Positions 1 through 9,322 of a stretch of DNA of 64,000 nt are shown here, one piece after another. Positions within the stretch are counted from its first letter, which is position 1. Each line of letters starts with the position of its first letter. The stretch spans positions 62,001 to 126,000 of the forward strand of contig NZ_LIPV01000005.1 in the NCBI RefSeq assembly GCF_001418255.1, in the 5' to 3' direction. The DNA is from Thiomonas bhubaneswarensis (GTDB lineage: Bacteria > Pseudomonadota > Gammaproteobacteria > Burkholderiales > Burkholderiaceae_C). The position numbers and the translations under genes are program-made. A model generated the notes under the pieces. That model saw nothing but the letters and a program-made list of their open reading frames with translations, did not search any database and was not told where the DNA came from.

Positions 1-63
1 GCGGCCTCGGCTCAAGAGGAGTCGACGCTTCCTGCTTGCGGTGTGTTGTTGCATCGCGCTCAT
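1..63 (-). CDS. bamB: Outer-membrane assembly lipoprotein BamB, N-terminal fragment (cut by window edge)
   Basis: Only the first 21 codons lie in the window. They read Met-Ser-Ala-Met-Gln-Gln and then a basic stretch (Arg-Lys-Arg-Arg followed by leucines), which fits the start of a signal sequence. The ATG overlaps the yfgM stop in an ATGA arrangement, so the two are translationally coupled. The bamB name rests on the conserved hisS-yfgM-bamB order in beta/gammaproteobacteria, not on the few residues visible. An alternative start is the second Met, codon 4. Confidence 0.55.
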   Translation of the reverse strand, partial: MSAMQQHTASRKRRLLLSRGR

Positions 64-698
64 GCTGCGCTCCCTCCAACCGATTGGAGCCGCCGTTGAA
101 TGGCATCTCGCTCCGGGGCGTCTGCGGGAAGTGCCTTGAGCGCGGCCTCATAGGCGGAACGGGCCGCGTCGCGCTGGCCCTGCAGCATCGCCAGGTCGCC
201 GCGGCGCATGTCAAACAATGCGGCGAAGGACGCCTCGGGCACGTCGGCCAGGGTCTTGCTCGCTTCGGCGTACTGCTTGGCGTCGATCTGCAGGGCCGAC
301 AGATTCAGGCGGGCCACGGCGCGCTCGCTCGGACCCGATGCATGTTCGGCGGCCCACTTGAGCGCGTCGATCGCCTGGGCGTTCTTGCCCGAATCGTGCA
401 GCGATTTGGCCACGGCCAGCGCCGCCATGCCTGCGTAAGCGCTACCCGGCGCCTTGCTCTGCATCACGGCCCAAGCCTGCTCGATCTTGTCGGGGCTGTT
501 GCTCTGAATCGCAGCCTGCACCTGCTCGAACACCACCGCAGCCTTGGCGCCTTCGCTGCGCTGCCACCACTGCCAGCCATAATACCCGGCAAAGCCCAGT
601 GCAACCGCCAGCACCGCAGCCGAGATCAGGGTGCCCCAACGCTCCCAGAAATGGCGCATCTGGGCAATCTGTTCTTGTTCTTCGAAGTTGTAGCTCAT
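60..698 (-). CDS. yfgM: YfgM family tetratricopeptide protein (SecYEG ancillary subunit)
   Basis: This is a 212-residue inner-membrane protein with a short cytoplasmic N-terminus, one hydrophobic segment at about residues 24-45 (alanine/leucine/glycine-rich, ending in a Tyr-Gly-Trp-Gln-Trp-Trp patch) and a periplasmic domain of TPR-like helix pairs. In E. coli, YfgM associates with the SecYEG translocon and periplasmic chaperones. The start at 698 is an ATG just after hisS. The gene sits between hisS and bamB, the usual family context. Length is typical for the family (about 206 residues). Confidence 0.9.
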   Translation of the reverse strand: MSYNFEEQEQIAQMRHFWERWGTLISAAVLAVALGFAGYYGWQWWQRSEGAKAAVVFEQVQAAIQSNSPDKIEQAWAVMQSKAPGSAYAGMAALAVAKSLHDSGKNAQAIDALKWAAEHASGPSERAVARLNLSALQIDAKQYAEASKTLADVPEASFAALFDMRRGDLAMLQGQRDAARSAYEAALKALPADAPERDAIQRRLQSVGGSAA

Positions 699-740
699 GG
701 GAGGATCGGTGAGGGAAAGCGGCTATGTTAGTTGGACCGC

Positions 741-2021
741 TCAGAGCAGAGCGGAGACCAGACCCTCGATCGGCACCAGCGGAACCAGGCGCTGCTGCTG
801 CTGCCCGTCCTGCACCCCGCGCAGATCCTTGATGCCGACCTGCCCCGACAGCATTTCTTGCTCGCCGAACACAAGGGCCCAGCGGGCGCCGCTGGCGTCG
901 GCCTTTTTCATCTGCGATTTCATGCTGCCGCCGCCCATGTGCAACTGCACCCGCACCCCGGCCGCACGCAGCGCTTCGCACAGCGGCATGGCGCGGGACA
1001 TCAGTTCGGGCTGGGTGAGCACGGCATAGGCATGCGGAGCGCTGACAGGGGGCTGCTGACCCGCCTCGCCCAGCAGTTCGAGCACCCGCTCCATGCCCAG
1101 CCCCCAGCCACAGGCCGGCGTGGGCTTGCCGCCGATCTGTTCGATCAGGCCGTCGTAGCGGCCACCGGCGCAGACCGTGGCCTGCGCGCCCAGACGATCG
1201 GTCACCCATTCGAACACGGTGAGGTTGTAGTAATCGAGGCCGCGCACCAGCCGCAGGTTGAGGGTGAACGACTGACCTGCGGCGCGCAGCAAGGCCTGCA
1301 CACCCTCGAAATGGGCCAGAGACGCTTCGCCGAGATAGTCGATGAGTTTGGGCGCGCCCTCGACCAGCGCCTGCATCGCCGGGTTCTTGGTGTCGAGCAC
1401 GCGCAATGGATTGCTGTGCATGCGCCGCTTCGCATCCTCGTCGAGTTGATCGACATGGGCTTCGAGATACTCGATCAGCGCCACGCGATGACGCGCCCGC
1501 TCGTCGGCCTGGCCAAGGCAGTTGATTTCGAGGCTGACCAACTCGCTCAGACCAAGACGCTTCCAGAGCTGGCGCGCCATCAGGATGAGCTCGGCATCGA
1601 CGTCCGGCCCGGCAAAGCCCAGCGCCTCAGCACCGACTTGATGGAACTGGCGATAACGTCCGCGCTGCGGCCGCTCATGGCGGAACATCGGCCCGGTGTA
1701 CCAGAGCCGCTTGCCGCCGTCGTACAGCAGGGAATGCTCGATGCACGCGCGCACCACGGCGGCAGTGCCTTCGGGCCGCAGGGTGAGCGGCTCGCCGTTG
1801 AGGGCGTCGATGAAGCTGTACATCTCCTTCTCGACGATGTCGGTCACTTCGCCGATGCCGCGCACGAACAGCGGTGTGTATTCCAGGATGGGGGTACGCA
1901 GGTTCTGATAGCCGTAGCTGCCCATGAGCGCGCGCACCTGCTCCTCGAACCATTCCCAGGCCGCCGATTTGGGCGGCACGATGTCATTCATGCCTTTGAC
2001 GGCACTGAGTTTGTCTGCCAT
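741..2021 (-). CDS. hisS: Histidine--tRNA ligase
   Basis: This class II aminoacyl-tRNA synthetase charges tRNA-His. It has 426 residues from the ATG at 2021. The N-terminus Ala-Val-Lys-Gly-Met-Asn-Asp is the family hallmark. Motif 2 ([10 protein letters not shown]) and the histidine-specific motifs Gly-Leu-Asp-Tyr-Tyr and Gly-Gly-Arg-Tyr-Asp-Gly-Leu are intact, followed by a C-terminal anticodon-binding domain. A TTG three codons upstream (2030) overlaps the ispG stop as TTGA and is a possible alternative start, but Met-Ala-Asp-Lys fits the family N-terminus better. It lies in the ispG-hisS-yfgM-bamB operon. Confidence 0.96.
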   Translation of the reverse strand: MADKLSAVKGMNDIVPPKSAAWEWFEEQVRALMGSYGYQNLRTPILEYTPLFVRGIGEVTDIVEKEMYSFIDALNGEPLTLRPEGTAAVVRACIEHSLLYDGGKRLWYTGPMFRHERPQRGRYRQFHQVGAEALGFAGPDVDAELILMARQLWKRLGLSELVSLEINCLGQADERARHRVALIEYLEAHVDQLDEDAKRRMHSNPLRVLDTKNPAMQALVEGAPKLIDYLGEASLAHFEGVQALLRAAGQSFTLNLRLVRGLDYYNLTVFEWVTDRLGAQATVCAGGRYDGLIEQIGGKPTPACGWGLGMERVLELLGEAGQQPPVSAPHAYAVLTQPELMSRAMPLCEALRAAGVRVQLHMGGGSMKSQMKKADASGARWALVFGEQEMLSGQVGIKDLRGVQDGQQQQRLVPLVPIEGLVSALL

Positions 2022-2026
2022 GAAAT

Positions 2027-3310
2027 TCAAGCCGCCTGTTCAGGCTGGCGATGAGACGCGCCGTAGCGCTGTTGAACGTACTGTTCGACGATGGTCTGGA
2101 ATTCGGCAGCGATGTTGTCGCCACGCAGGGTCATGCGCTTTTCGCCGTCGATGAACACCGGCGCCGCGGGTGCTTCGCCGGTACCCGGCAGGCTGATGCC
2201 GATGTCGGCATGTTTGCTCTCGCCCGGGCCGTTGACGATACAGCCCATCACCGCCACCCGCATCTGCTCCACACCGGGGTAGCGGCTGCGCCAGACGGGC
2301 ATCTGCGCTCGCAGAAAACCGTCGATGCTCTGGGTCAGTTCCTGAAAGAAGGTACTCGTGGTGCGGCCGCAGCCGGGGCAGGCGGTCACGCTGGGGGTGA
2401 AGGCGCGCAGGCCCATGGCCTGCAGGATTTCCAGCGCGACCACCACCTCCTGGGTTCGCGGCGCGTTGGGCTCGGGGGTGAGGGAGACGCGAATGGTGTC
2501 GCCGATGCCCTCCTGCAACAGCACCGCCAGCGCCGCCGTCGAGGCCACGGCACCGCGCGTGCCCATGCCCGCCTCGGTCAAGCCAAGATGCAGCGGATAG
2601 TCGCAGCGCGCGGCCAGGGCGCGGTACACGGTGATGAGATCCTGCACATTGGAGACCTTGCAGGACAACAGAATCTGCTCGGGCCTCATGCCCAGTTCCC
2701 GAGCGCGCTCGGCCGATTCCAGCGCCGACAGCACCAGCGCCTGCGCCATGATCTGTCGCGCCTCGTAGGGCTGGGCGCGCTTGGCGTTGGCGTCCATCAG
2801 GTCGGCGAGCAGTTCCTGATCGAGACTGCCCCAGTTCACCCCGATGCGCACGGGTTTGTCGTGCAGCATGGCGATGTCGATCATCTGCCCGAACTGCCGG
2901 TCTCTTTTCTCGCCCTTGCCGACATTGCCCGGGTTGATGCGGTATTTGGACAGCGCCCGGGCGCAGTCGGGAAACTCGCTCAGCAGACGATGGCCGTTGT
3001 AATGAAAATCGCCGATGAGCGGCACCGAGATGCCCATGCGGTCGAGATGCTCGCGTATGGCCGGCACGGCGGCAGCGGCTTCTGGCGTGTTGACCGTGAT
3101 GCGTACCAGTTCCGACCCCGCGGCGGCGAGCTCCTTGACCTGAATCGCCGTGGCGATGGCGTCGGCCGTATCGGTATTGGTCATGGACTGCACGCGCACC
3201 GGCGCGTCGCCCCCGACGGTCACGACATGATCGCCCCAGGCCACGCGCGCCTGACGCGTGCGGTGGCGCGAAGGCAGGGCTTCGGGAATCGGAGGGTCGA
3301 GCAGTTCCAT
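2027..3310 (-). CDS. ispG: (E)-4-hydroxy-3-methylbut-2-enyl-diphosphate synthase
   Basis: IspG (GcpE) reduces methylerythritol cyclodiphosphate to HMBPP in the non-mevalonate isoprenoid pathway, using a [4Fe-4S] cluster. The 427-residue protein has an N-terminal TIM-barrel part (Arg-Val-Gln-Ser-Met-Thr-Asn-Thr-Asp near residue 40) and C-terminal cluster cysteines in Ala-Cys-Pro-Gly-Cys-Gly-Arg and Gly-Cys-Ile-Val-Asn-Gly-Pro-Gly-Glu. The ATG at 3310 is chosen because a GAAGG ribosome-binding site lies 7 nt before it; a TTG two codons upstream is less likely. It lies just after rodZ, a common order in proteobacteria. Confidence 0.96.
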   Translation of the reverse strand: MELLDPPIPEALPSRHRTRQARVAWGDHVVTVGGDAPVRVQSMTNTDTADAIATAIQVKELAAAGSELVRITVNTPEAAAAVPAIREHLDRMGISVPLIGDFHYNGHRLLSEFPDCARALSKYRINPGNVGKGEKRDRQFGQMIDIAMLHDKPVRIGVNWGSLDQELLADLMDANAKRAQPYEARQIMAQALVLSALESAERARELGMRPEQILLSCKVSNVQDLITVYRALAARCDYPLHLGLTEAGMGTRGAVASTAALAVLLQEGIGDTIRVSLTPEPNAPRTQEVVVALEILQAMGLRAFTPSVTACPGCGRTTSTFFQELTQSIDGFLRAQMPVWRSRYPGVEQMRVAVMGCIVNGPGESKHADIGISLPGTGEAPAAPVFIDGEKRMTLRGDNIAAEFQTIVEQYVQQRYGASHRQPEQAA

Positions 3311-3320
3311 GCGCAAACCT

Positions 3321-4241
3321 TCAGTTCAGCGTGAACCGGGCGACGTTGGCCCGCGTGTCCGGAGCGAGATCGACCGGCTTGCCCGCATAGGTCACGGTGG
3401 TCTGCGGGGCGTTGCCCACCACGACGGACAACGGCGCACTTCCCGCAGGTACCTGCACGCTCTGCGAGGCACCCGCCTGCAGCAATTGTGAAAAGATCAC
3501 CTTGCCGTCACGGGCGGTAACCTGTACCCAGCTCGGAGCAGTCGCAGCGAATTGCAACAATGCCCCCGCTGCAGCTCCCGCGGCAGACGCTGAAGATGCC
3601 GGTCGCGCCGGGGCCGACGCCGCAACCGCCGACGTCGAGATCGATGGCGAAGCCTGCAGTCCCAGCGAGGATGTTTCGGCATGAACGGGCTGCGAACTCG
3701 CCGACATCGAGGGCTGCGCCCCCGTCGGCACCACATGTTCCACCACGCCCGACTTTTGGGTCTCGGGCTGCGCCGAGCCCGGCATGGCGGATTCGGTCAG
3801 GCCGCGCAAGGCAGGCCAGAAATACACCAGCGCCGCGATCACCACGATCAAGATGGCCAGCCAGAGCAAACCACGCGAACGGTGCCCCCCCGAGGCAGCC
3901 CGAGGCAAGGGCCGCTCGGGAACGCGCGCGGAGAGATCGGCAGCGCCGCTCTCAATCACTGGCGCCGGACTGTGTAGCACCGGCGCGCCGGGCAGAGAAT
4001 CGAGCAGAGGCTGTGCGTCGACTCTCAGCACCTTGCAGCAACTGCGCAGCAGCGCCCGGCCAAAGGTGTCATCGGGTAATGCGGACCAGTCGCCGGCCTC
4101 CAGCGCTTCAATCTTGGCAGGAGCCACCTTGAGCTGCGCCGCCAGCTCTTCGAGGTTGCGTCCGGCTGCCAGACGGGCATCGCGCAAGGCTGCGCCCGCC
4201 TTGACGCGGCTGGCGATGAGTTCCGCAGAGGGTTCTGTCAT
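3321..4241 (-). CDS. rodZ: RodZ-like helix-turn-helix membrane protein
   Basis: This 306-residue protein has an N-terminal HTH_25/Xre-like domain (residues about 10-80, Leu-Arg-Asp-Ala-Arg then Leu-Glu-Ala-Gly-Asp-Trp). One transmembrane helix follows at about 125-145, then a periplasmic Ala/Ser/Pro-rich linker and a C-terminal DUF4115 beta domain (about 230-306, [10 protein letters not shown]). RodZ links MreB filaments to the elongation machinery that sets rod shape. The gene lies between pilW and ispG, the classic pilF-rodZ-ispG order. The linker is low complexity and probably disordered. Confidence 0.88.
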   Translation of the reverse strand: MTEPSAELIASRVKAGAALRDARLAAGRNLEELAAQLKVAPAKIEALEAGDWSALPDDTFGRALLRSCCKVLRVDAQPLLDSLPGAPVLHSPAPVIESGAADLSARVPERPLPRAASGGHRSRGLLWLAILIVVIAALVYFWPALRGLTESAMPGSAQPETQKSGVVEHVVPTGAQPSMSASSQPVHAETSSLGLQASPSISTSAVAASAPARPASSASAAGAAAGALLQFAATAPSWVQVTARDGKVIFSQLLQAGASQSVQVPAGSAPLSVVVGNAPQTTVTYAGKPVDLAPDTRANVARFTLN

Positions 4242-4247
4242 GGCGGA

Positions 4248-5099
4248 TCAGTAGTTCAGCAAGGCGGAATCATCGAACCGCCCCTGTTGCGCGGCGATGG
4301 CTTCGCGCGAGTCAGGAAAACGCTGCTCAAGCTGGTTGGTCCAAAGCGCCACATTCGCCGCATTGCCTGCCTTGCGGGCTATCAGAATGCCGACCCAGAG
4401 CGACTGGGCGCTCGCATATTGACCACTGTTGACCCGCGCGATGTAGAACAAGGCCTCCTTGTCCTTGCCCAGGCGGTCGAGCACCACGGCCAGATTGGTG
4501 GACAAGGCCGGATTGCCCGGGTCGAGTGCAAAGCCCTTCTTGAGCGTGCCTTCCGATGCGGCCCAGTCGCCCGCGCGGTACTGGCATACGCCCAAGGCCA
4601 GGTAGGTGCGCACCGGGTAGCGGTAGTTCTGAATCGACAAGGCCTTGTTGAACTGAGCGAACGAATCCGGATACCGACGCTGCTGGCAGAGAAACCAGCC
4701 ATAGTTGTGCAGCGCATCGGGATTGTCGGGCGACAGACGCAGCGCCTCGCGGTAATTGGCTTCGGCCTTCGCGCTGTCGTTCAGCGCGGTGTAGATCAGC
4801 GCTCGCATGGTGTAGGCGGGCACATAGTCCGACTTGTCCGCCAAGGCCTTGTCGACCTCTTCAAGCGCGACCTGAAACTGGCCTCGCTGGTAGTAGCCCT
4901 CGGCGAGTTCGAGTCGCAATTGCACGCGCTTGAGCACATCGCTCTGCTGCGGCGACAGTACCGCGCCCGAGCCCATGTCTGTGGCGCGCTGCGTCTGCGA
5001 GGCACAACCGCCCAGCAGCAATGCGCCTGCCATCAGCAAGCCCATGAGGGCCACGCGCCCATGCGAAAAACTGGGTCGCGCACGAAGACGTGAGAACAT
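4248..5099 (-). CDS. pilW: Type IV pilus biogenesis/stability lipoprotein PilW (PilF)
   Basis: This 283-residue outer-membrane pilotin carries TPR repeats. A signal peptide ends in the lipobox Leu-Gly-Gly-Cys-Ala (Cys about residue 32). Five to six TPR units follow (Glu-Gly-Tyr-Tyr-Gln-Arg-Gly-Gln-Phe; Asn-Pro-Asp-Ala-Leu-His-Asn-Tyr-Gly-Trp-Phe-Leu-Cys). In relatives it is required to assemble the PilQ secretin. The ATG at 5099 is preferred because an AGGGAG ribosome-binding site precedes it. A TTG at 5117 overlapping the rlmN stop (TTGA) would add six residues. No other pilus gene is in the window. Confidence 0.88.
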   Translation of the reverse strand: MFSRLRARPSFSHGRVALMGLLMAGALLLGGCASQTQRATDMGSGAVLSPQQSDVLKRVQLRLELAEGYYQRGQFQVALEEVDKALADKSDYVPAYTMRALIYTALNDSAKAEANYREALRLSPDNPDALHNYGWFLCQQRRYPDSFAQFNKALSIQNYRYPVRTYLALGVCQYRAGDWAASEGTLKKGFALDPGNPALSTNLAVVLDRLGKDKEALFYIARVNSGQYASAQSLWVGILIARKAGNAANVALWTNQLEQRFPDSREAIAAQQGRFDDSALLNY

Positions 5100-5113
5100 G
5101 GGCAGACTCTCCC

Positions 5114-6253
5114 TCAATGACCCAGCCGCACCACAGACGATGTCGCGGCTGCCCGCTGCATGCGGATGACTCGACGGGTGCGATCCTGCACCTCGCCCGC
5201 CAGTTGACCACAGGCGGCATCGATATCGTCGCCACGGGTCTTGCGCACAGTGGTGACCAGACCCGCGTCTAACAGCACCTGGGCAAAGGCCGCAACGCGC
5301 GCCGCCGAAGAACGGTGCAGACCCGACTCGGGGAACGGGTTGAACGGAATCAGATTGAACTTGCAGTTGACCTGCGCCGAACGCACCAGCCTGACCAGTT
5401 CCTGCGCCAGAGCCGGGGTGTCGTTCACACCGTCGAGCATGCAGTATTCGAAGGTGATGAAGTCGCGCGGCGCGAACTCGAGATAGCGCTTGCAGGCCGC
5501 CAGCAATTCGTGCAGCGGATACTTGCGGTTGAGCGGCACCAACTCGTCGCGCAGCGCATCGACGGGCGCGTGCAGCGAAACCGCCAGCGCCACCGGGCAG
5601 TCCTGCGACAGGCGGTCGATCATGGGCACCACGCCAGAGGTGGACACCGTCACCCGGCGCCGCGACAGGCCGTAGCCGTCGTCGTCGAGCATGACACGCA
5701 GCGCCGGAAGCAGCGCGCCGTAGTTCTGCAGCGGCTCGCCCATGCCCATCATCACCACATTGGAGATGGCGCGTTCGCTGGCAGGAAGACCGAGTTCACG
5801 GCGCATGGTGAATTCGGCATGCCAGAGCTGGGCGAGAATTTCCCAGGTCTGCAGATTGCGGCTGAAGCCCTGGTGGCCCGTCGAGCAGAACTTGCAGTTC
5901 ACCGCGCAACCGGCCTGCGACGACACACACAGAGTGTTGCGCTGGGCTTCGGGAATGAACACGGCCTCGACGGCGTTGCCCTGGCCCACATCGAACAGCC
6001 ACTTCACCGTGCCATCTGCCGAACGCGACTCGGTGAGCACGGGCAAGGGCGCGACCTGCGCATGGTCACGCAGAAACTGCCGCAGCGGCTTGGCCAGATT
6101 GCTCATGGCCTCGAAATCGGCCACGCCTTTCTGGTGCACCCAGCGGAACACCTGTCGCGCACGAAAGGCCGCGTGGCCATGGCGCCCGAACCAGTCCACC
6201 AATCCGTCGCGATCGAACTGGAGCAGGTTGGTGGAGTTTGGTTCGCCTGGCAT
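5114..6253 (-). CDS. rlmN: Dual-specificity 23S rRNA/tRNA adenine-C2 methyltransferase RlmN
   Basis: This radical-SAM enzyme methylates C2 of A2503 in 23S rRNA and A37 in some tRNAs. The 379-residue protein shows the cluster motif Cys116-x3-Cys120-x2-Cys123 within Cys-Ala-Val-Asn-Cys-Lys-Phe-Cys, an N-terminal accessory domain, and a C-terminal segment containing Phe-Asn-Pro-Phe-Pro. The second methyl-transfer Cys near the C-terminus ([13 protein letters not shown]) is present. It lies downstream of ndk and directly before pilW, the usual ndk-rlmN-pilF-rodZ-ispG-hisS order. It starts with ATG at 6253. Confidence 0.95.
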   Translation of the reverse strand: MPGEPNSTNLLQFDRDGLVDWFGRHGHAAFRARQVFRWVHQKGVADFEAMSNLAKPLRQFLRDHAQVAPLPVLTESRSADGTVKWLFDVGQGNAVEAVFIPEAQRNTLCVSSQAGCAVNCKFCSTGHQGFSRNLQTWEILAQLWHAEFTMRRELGLPASERAISNVVMMGMGEPLQNYGALLPALRVMLDDDGYGLSRRRVTVSTSGVVPMIDRLSQDCPVALAVSLHAPVDALRDELVPLNRKYPLHELLAACKRYLEFAPRDFITFEYCMLDGVNDTPALAQELVRLVRSAQVNCKFNLIPFNPFPESGLHRSSAARVAAFAQVLLDAGLVTTVRKTRGDDIDAACGQLAGEVQDRTRRVIRMQRAAATSSVVRLGH

Positions 6254-6279
6254 GGCTGCGATGTTGCGTGCGCCGGTTT

Positions 6280-6705
6280 TTAGCGCGAATAGATCGCCAT
6301 TTGCGGGAAAAAGAAAGCGATTTCCTGCGCTGCGGTCTCAGCCGCGTCGGAGCCGTGAACCGCATTGGCGTCGATGCTGTCGGCAAAGTCGGCGCGGATG
6401 GTGCCGGGCGCAGCCTTCTTCGGGTCGGTCGCGCCCATCAGGTCGCGGTTCTTGAGAATGGCGCCTTCGCCTTCGAGCACCTGGATCATCACTGGGCCGG
6501 AGATCATGAACGTCACCAGATCGTTGAAGAACGGACGCGCCTTGTGCACGGCGTAGAACGCCTCGGCCTCGGCACGCGACAGATGGGCCATGCGCGCGGC
6601 CACGATCTTGAGGCCGGCCGACTCGAAACGGCTGTAGATCTGCCCGATCACGTTCTTGGCGACGGCATCGGGTTTAATGATGGAGAGCGTGCGCTCAATG
6701 GTCAT
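6280..6705 (-). CDS. ndk: Nucleoside-diphosphate kinase
   Basis: Ndk transfers the gamma phosphate between nucleoside triphosphates and diphosphates, balancing NTP and dNTP pools in the cytoplasm. The protein has 141 residues, the normal length. The phosphohistidine active site is His117 in Asn-Ala-Val-His-Gly-Ser-Asp. The N-terminus [11 protein letters not shown] is typical. The ATG is preceded by a strong AGGAG ribosome-binding site. It opens the minus-strand cluster leading into rlmN; the upstream gap holds a candidate -10 box. Confidence 0.97.
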   Translation of the reverse strand: MTIERTLSIIKPDAVAKNVIGQIYSRFESAGLKIVAARMAHLSRAEAEAFYAVHKARPFFNDLVTFMISGPVMIQVLEGEGAILKNRDLMGATDPKKAAPGTIRADFADSIDANAVHGSDAAETAAQEIAFFFPQMAIYSR

Positions 6706-6738
6706 ACTTTGCTCCTGAAATCAAAGGGTTAATTCATC

Positions 6739-6744
6739 ATTGTA
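6739..6744 (-). promoter_or_regulatory. Candidate sigma70 -10 box for ndk
   Basis: On the minus strand the sequence reads TACAAT, 34 nt before the ndk ATG, in the 87-bp gap after rluB. No good -35 hexamer is visible at 16-18 nt spacing, so only the -10 element is proposed. Confidence 0.35.
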
Positions 6745-6792
6745 GACAGCCCATGATGGATGCTGCACTGCGTGGGCCCGCAACGCCACGGA

Positions 6793-8451
6793 TCAGCGTC
6801 CGCCGCGATTGCCGCCGCCTCCACCGCCGCGACGGCGCCCGCCAGAGGGGCCGCCACCGCCACCCGACCGATGCGGTCCGGCGTCTTTGTGGATGTAGCC
6901 GAAGCTGGTTTTCATCGGATCCGGCTGCGAACTGCCCTGCTTGCCACCCGATTTGCGGCGTGATTGCCCGCCGGGCTTGTTCCCTGTGGAGAAATGACCT
7001 TCGCCGCCCCAGGAGCCACCGCCGCTGCGCACGACCGGGCTCTTGCCGAACAGGGCCTCGACCGTGGTGCGGGCATAGCTGTCCGGCCCGGGTTGCTGCT
7101 GGCCGCCGCCCTGCCCCTTGCCGCGTCCCCCGCGGCCGCCGCCACGACTGTCCTGACGGCGACCACCCTGGCCTTGCCCCTTCTGGCCACGCACGGAGCG
7201 ATCGCCTGCCGCAGCAGGCGCCTGCCCACTGCGCCCCTGCAAGGCCTGCACCACCGCCTTGTCGAGTTCGACGAAGTCGCCACGGCGCAATCCGGCAGGC
7301 AGCACCACGCTGGCGTAGCGGACCCGGATGAGCCGGCTCACCGTCAGCCCGACGGCCTCGAACATGCGCCGCACCTCCCGGTTGCGTCCTTCGGCAATGA
7401 CCACCCGCCACCAGCGATTGGCGCCCTCGCCGCCCGCCTCCTCGAGGCTGAGAAAGCGAGCCGGGCCGTCGCCGAGCTGCACGCCCTGGAGCAGTTCGTC
7501 GCGGGCGGATGCATCGAGCTCGCCCAGCACCCGCACCGCGTATTCGCGCTCGGCGCCATAACTCGGATGCATCAGCCGATTGGCCAGATCGCCCGAGGTG
7601 GTGAAGAGCAGCAGGCCTTCGGTATTGATGTCCAGGCGCCCGACCGCCGTCCACTTCGCGCCCTGAAGCTTGGGCAGATGCTGAAAGACCGTGGGACGAC
7701 CTTCGGGGTCCTTGAACGAGACGACTTCGCCCGTCGGCTTGTGATAGGCCAGCACGCGCGCCTGCGCCGGACGCAGACGACGTTTGATGATCTTGCCGTT
7801 GACGCGAATCTGGTCGGTGGGCAGGATGCGTTGCCCTAGATGCGCGGGCTCGCCGTTGACCGAGACCCGACCGGCCAGGATCAGGTCTTCCATCTCGCGG
7901 CGCGAACCCACGCCGCTCTGTGCCAGCACCTTGTGCAGCTTGGGCGCGTCTTCGGCCGGGGCCAGCACGCGACGCACGATCTCGGCGCTTTCCGCAGCCT
8001 GATCGTAGGTGCCCGAAATCACGTCCTGAATCTGTACGCCCACCATGGGCGGTTTTGCCACAGCCGCGGGCGCCGCCGCGGCTGCGGCTTGCTCCTCACC
8101 GTCCTGCGGCGCTGCCTCGGCGACGGCACGGCGGGCCTTGGGCGGACGCGGCTTGCGCTGGGGCTGCGTCGACACCACCTCGGAGAGCGGCGCGTCAACC
8201 GAAGTCGCCGCATCGGCCTGGCTGTTCACGATGGCCTCGGCCTGATGCGCGTCGACCGGCGCAGAAGGAGGCAGCGCGGCAGCCGACTCCGCCTCGGCTT
8301 CGGCCAGGGCTGCGGCTTGCGCTGCGGTCTTGCGCGGGGCTCGCCGCGACGGCGCCCGCGGCTTGCGCGCAACAGGCGCCTCCGCCGTGGCGTCCACGGC
8401 TTCGAGGGGGGCGCCGGTGTCGGGTGAATCAGACGGGTCGGATGGGCTCAT
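6793..8451 (-). CDS. rluB: 23S rRNA pseudouridine-2605 synthase (RluB-like) with long disordered arms
   Basis: The catalytic core spans about residues 155-400. It has an S4 RNA-binding domain ([13 protein letters not shown]) and an RsuA-type synthase domain with [11 protein letters not shown], where the Asp is the catalytic nucleophile. The core resembles RluB, which modifies U2605 of 23S rRNA. The protein is 552 residues against about 290 in E. coli. The extra length is an Ala/Pro/Glu-rich N-terminal arm of about 150 residues and a Gly/Arg/Gln-rich C-terminal arm ending in RGG-like repeats. It overlaps scpB by ATGA, as is usual for scpB-rluB pairs. Confidence 0.93.
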   Translation of the reverse strand: MSPSDPSDSPDTGAPLEAVDATAEAPVARKPRAPSRRAPRKTAAQAAALAEAEAESAAALPPSAPVDAHQAEAIVNSQADAATSVDAPLSEVVSTQPQRKPRPPKARRAVAEAAPQDGEEQAAAAAAPAAVAKPPMVGVQIQDVISGTYDQAAESAEIVRRVLAPAEDAPKLHKVLAQSGVGSRREMEDLILAGRVSVNGEPAHLGQRILPTDQIRVNGKIIKRRLRPAQARVLAYHKPTGEVVSFKDPEGRPTVFQHLPKLQGAKWTAVGRLDINTEGLLLFTTSGDLANRLMHPSYGAEREYAVRVLGELDASARDELLQGVQLGDGPARFLSLEEAGGEGANRWWRVVIAEGRNREVRRMFEAVGLTVSRLIRVRYASVVLPAGLRRGDFVELDKAVVQALQGRSGQAPAAAGDRSVRGQKGQGQGGRRQDSRGGGRGGRGKGQGGGQQQPGPDSYARTTVEALFGKSPVVRSGGGSWGGEGHFSTGNKPGGQSRRKSGGKQGSSQPDPMKTSFGYIHKDAGPHRSGGGGGPSGGRRRGGGGGGNRGGR

Positions 8452-9170
8452 GGTGCATTCGTGGTGGGGTCCGTCAAAGGCAGTTCGCCCTCAGCAGGGT
8501 TGCCGGGCGTGGGGGATGCCTGCAGGCCGTCGGTTGTTTCCGGCGGGCGATGAGGGTCGAGGTCGGCGGCTGCCGTTTCCGCCTCGGCGTCGGTTTCGTC
8601 AGAGCGCTCGATGTCGGGCAAGCGTTGCTGCAGGCCGTCGAATGGGGACAAGGCCTCGCCGCGCTCCCCCAACGGGGGCAGCGCGTCGAGGGTTTTCAGG
8701 CCCAGATCGTCGAGAAATTGCTGGGTGGTCGCCAGCAGCGCTGGGCGTCCCGGCGCCTCCCGGTGGCCGATGGTCTCGACCCAGCCCCGGTCTTCGAGCT
8801 GACGAATGATCTGAGCGTTGACCACGACGCCGCGGATCTCTTCGATGTCGCCTCGGGTGACCGGTTGACGATAGGCGATGATTGCCAGGGTTTCCAGCAC
8901 AGCGCGCGAATATTTCTGCGGCTTCTCGGGATAGAGCCGATCGAGAAAAGGTTGCATCTCTGCCCGGCTCTGGAAACGCCAGCCCTGCGCCAGTTGCACC
9001 AGTTCGATGCCGCGTCCCTGCCAGTCGCTGCGCAATTCGTCGAGCAACGCGCGCACGGTGTCTGCGGCGATCGTGTCGTCGAACAGGCGCCGCAGCTCGG
9101 CGACGGACAAGGCTTGGGAAGCACAGATCAGCGCGGTCTCGAGGACGCGCTTGGCCTCTAGCGTGTTCAT
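8448..9170 (-). CDS. scpB: Segregation and condensation protein B
   Basis: ScpB is the winged-helix kleisin-binding subunit of the SMC-ScpAB condensin complex. Of its 240 residues, about 1-175 are the two winged-helix domains ([17 protein letters not shown] is the conserved block). The last 60 or so are acidic and proline-rich and probably disordered. The ATG overlaps the stop of a possible small ORF upstream and the stop overlaps rluB, so the genes are coupled. No strong ribosome-binding site precedes the ATG, consistent with coupling. scpA is not visible next to it. Confidence 0.92.
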   Translation of the reverse strand: MNTLEAKRVLETALICASQALSVAELRRLFDDTIAADTVRALLDELRSDWQGRGIELVQLAQGWRFQSRAEMQPFLDRLYPEKPQKYSRAVLETLAIIAYRQPVTRGDIEEIRGVVVNAQIIRQLEDRGWVETIGHREAPGRPALLATTQQFLDDLGLKTLDALPPLGERGEALSPFDGLQQRLPDIERSDETDAEAETAAADLDPHRPPETTDGLQASPTPGNPAEGELPLTDPTTNAP

Positions 9171-9322
9171 AGATACCCGGTAAATGGCGGCATCAGCCGG
9201 ATTTCATCCGCTGTGCAGCGGGGGCCCGAAGGCAGGCGCGTGGTGTCGATGTCGGTGCGCCGCAGGAGATTGCGCAAAGATTTTAATACGTCGATCTGCC
9301 CAGGCCGATCTTCCGCACTCAA
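9167..9322 (-). CDS. Possible small coupled ORF (51 codons) between reductase gene and scpB
   Basis: An open frame of 51 codons exactly fills the 148-bp gap. A TTG start at 9322 overlaps the reductase stop as TTGA, and its TGA overlaps the scpB ATG as ATGA. The product would be hydrophilic: [10 protein letters not shown] at the start, a basic Arg-Asn-Leu-Leu-Arg-Arg stretch, and Met-Pro-Pro-Phe-Thr-Gly-Tyr-Leu at the end. I do not recognise a family. For a gene: the precise coupling at both ends. Against: the rare TTG start, the lack of a clear ribosome-binding site, and weak third-position GC bias in the first 20 codons. Confidence 0.35.
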   Translation of the reverse strand: MSAEDRPGQIDVLKSLRNLLRRTDIDTTRLPSGPRCTADEIRLMPPFTGYL

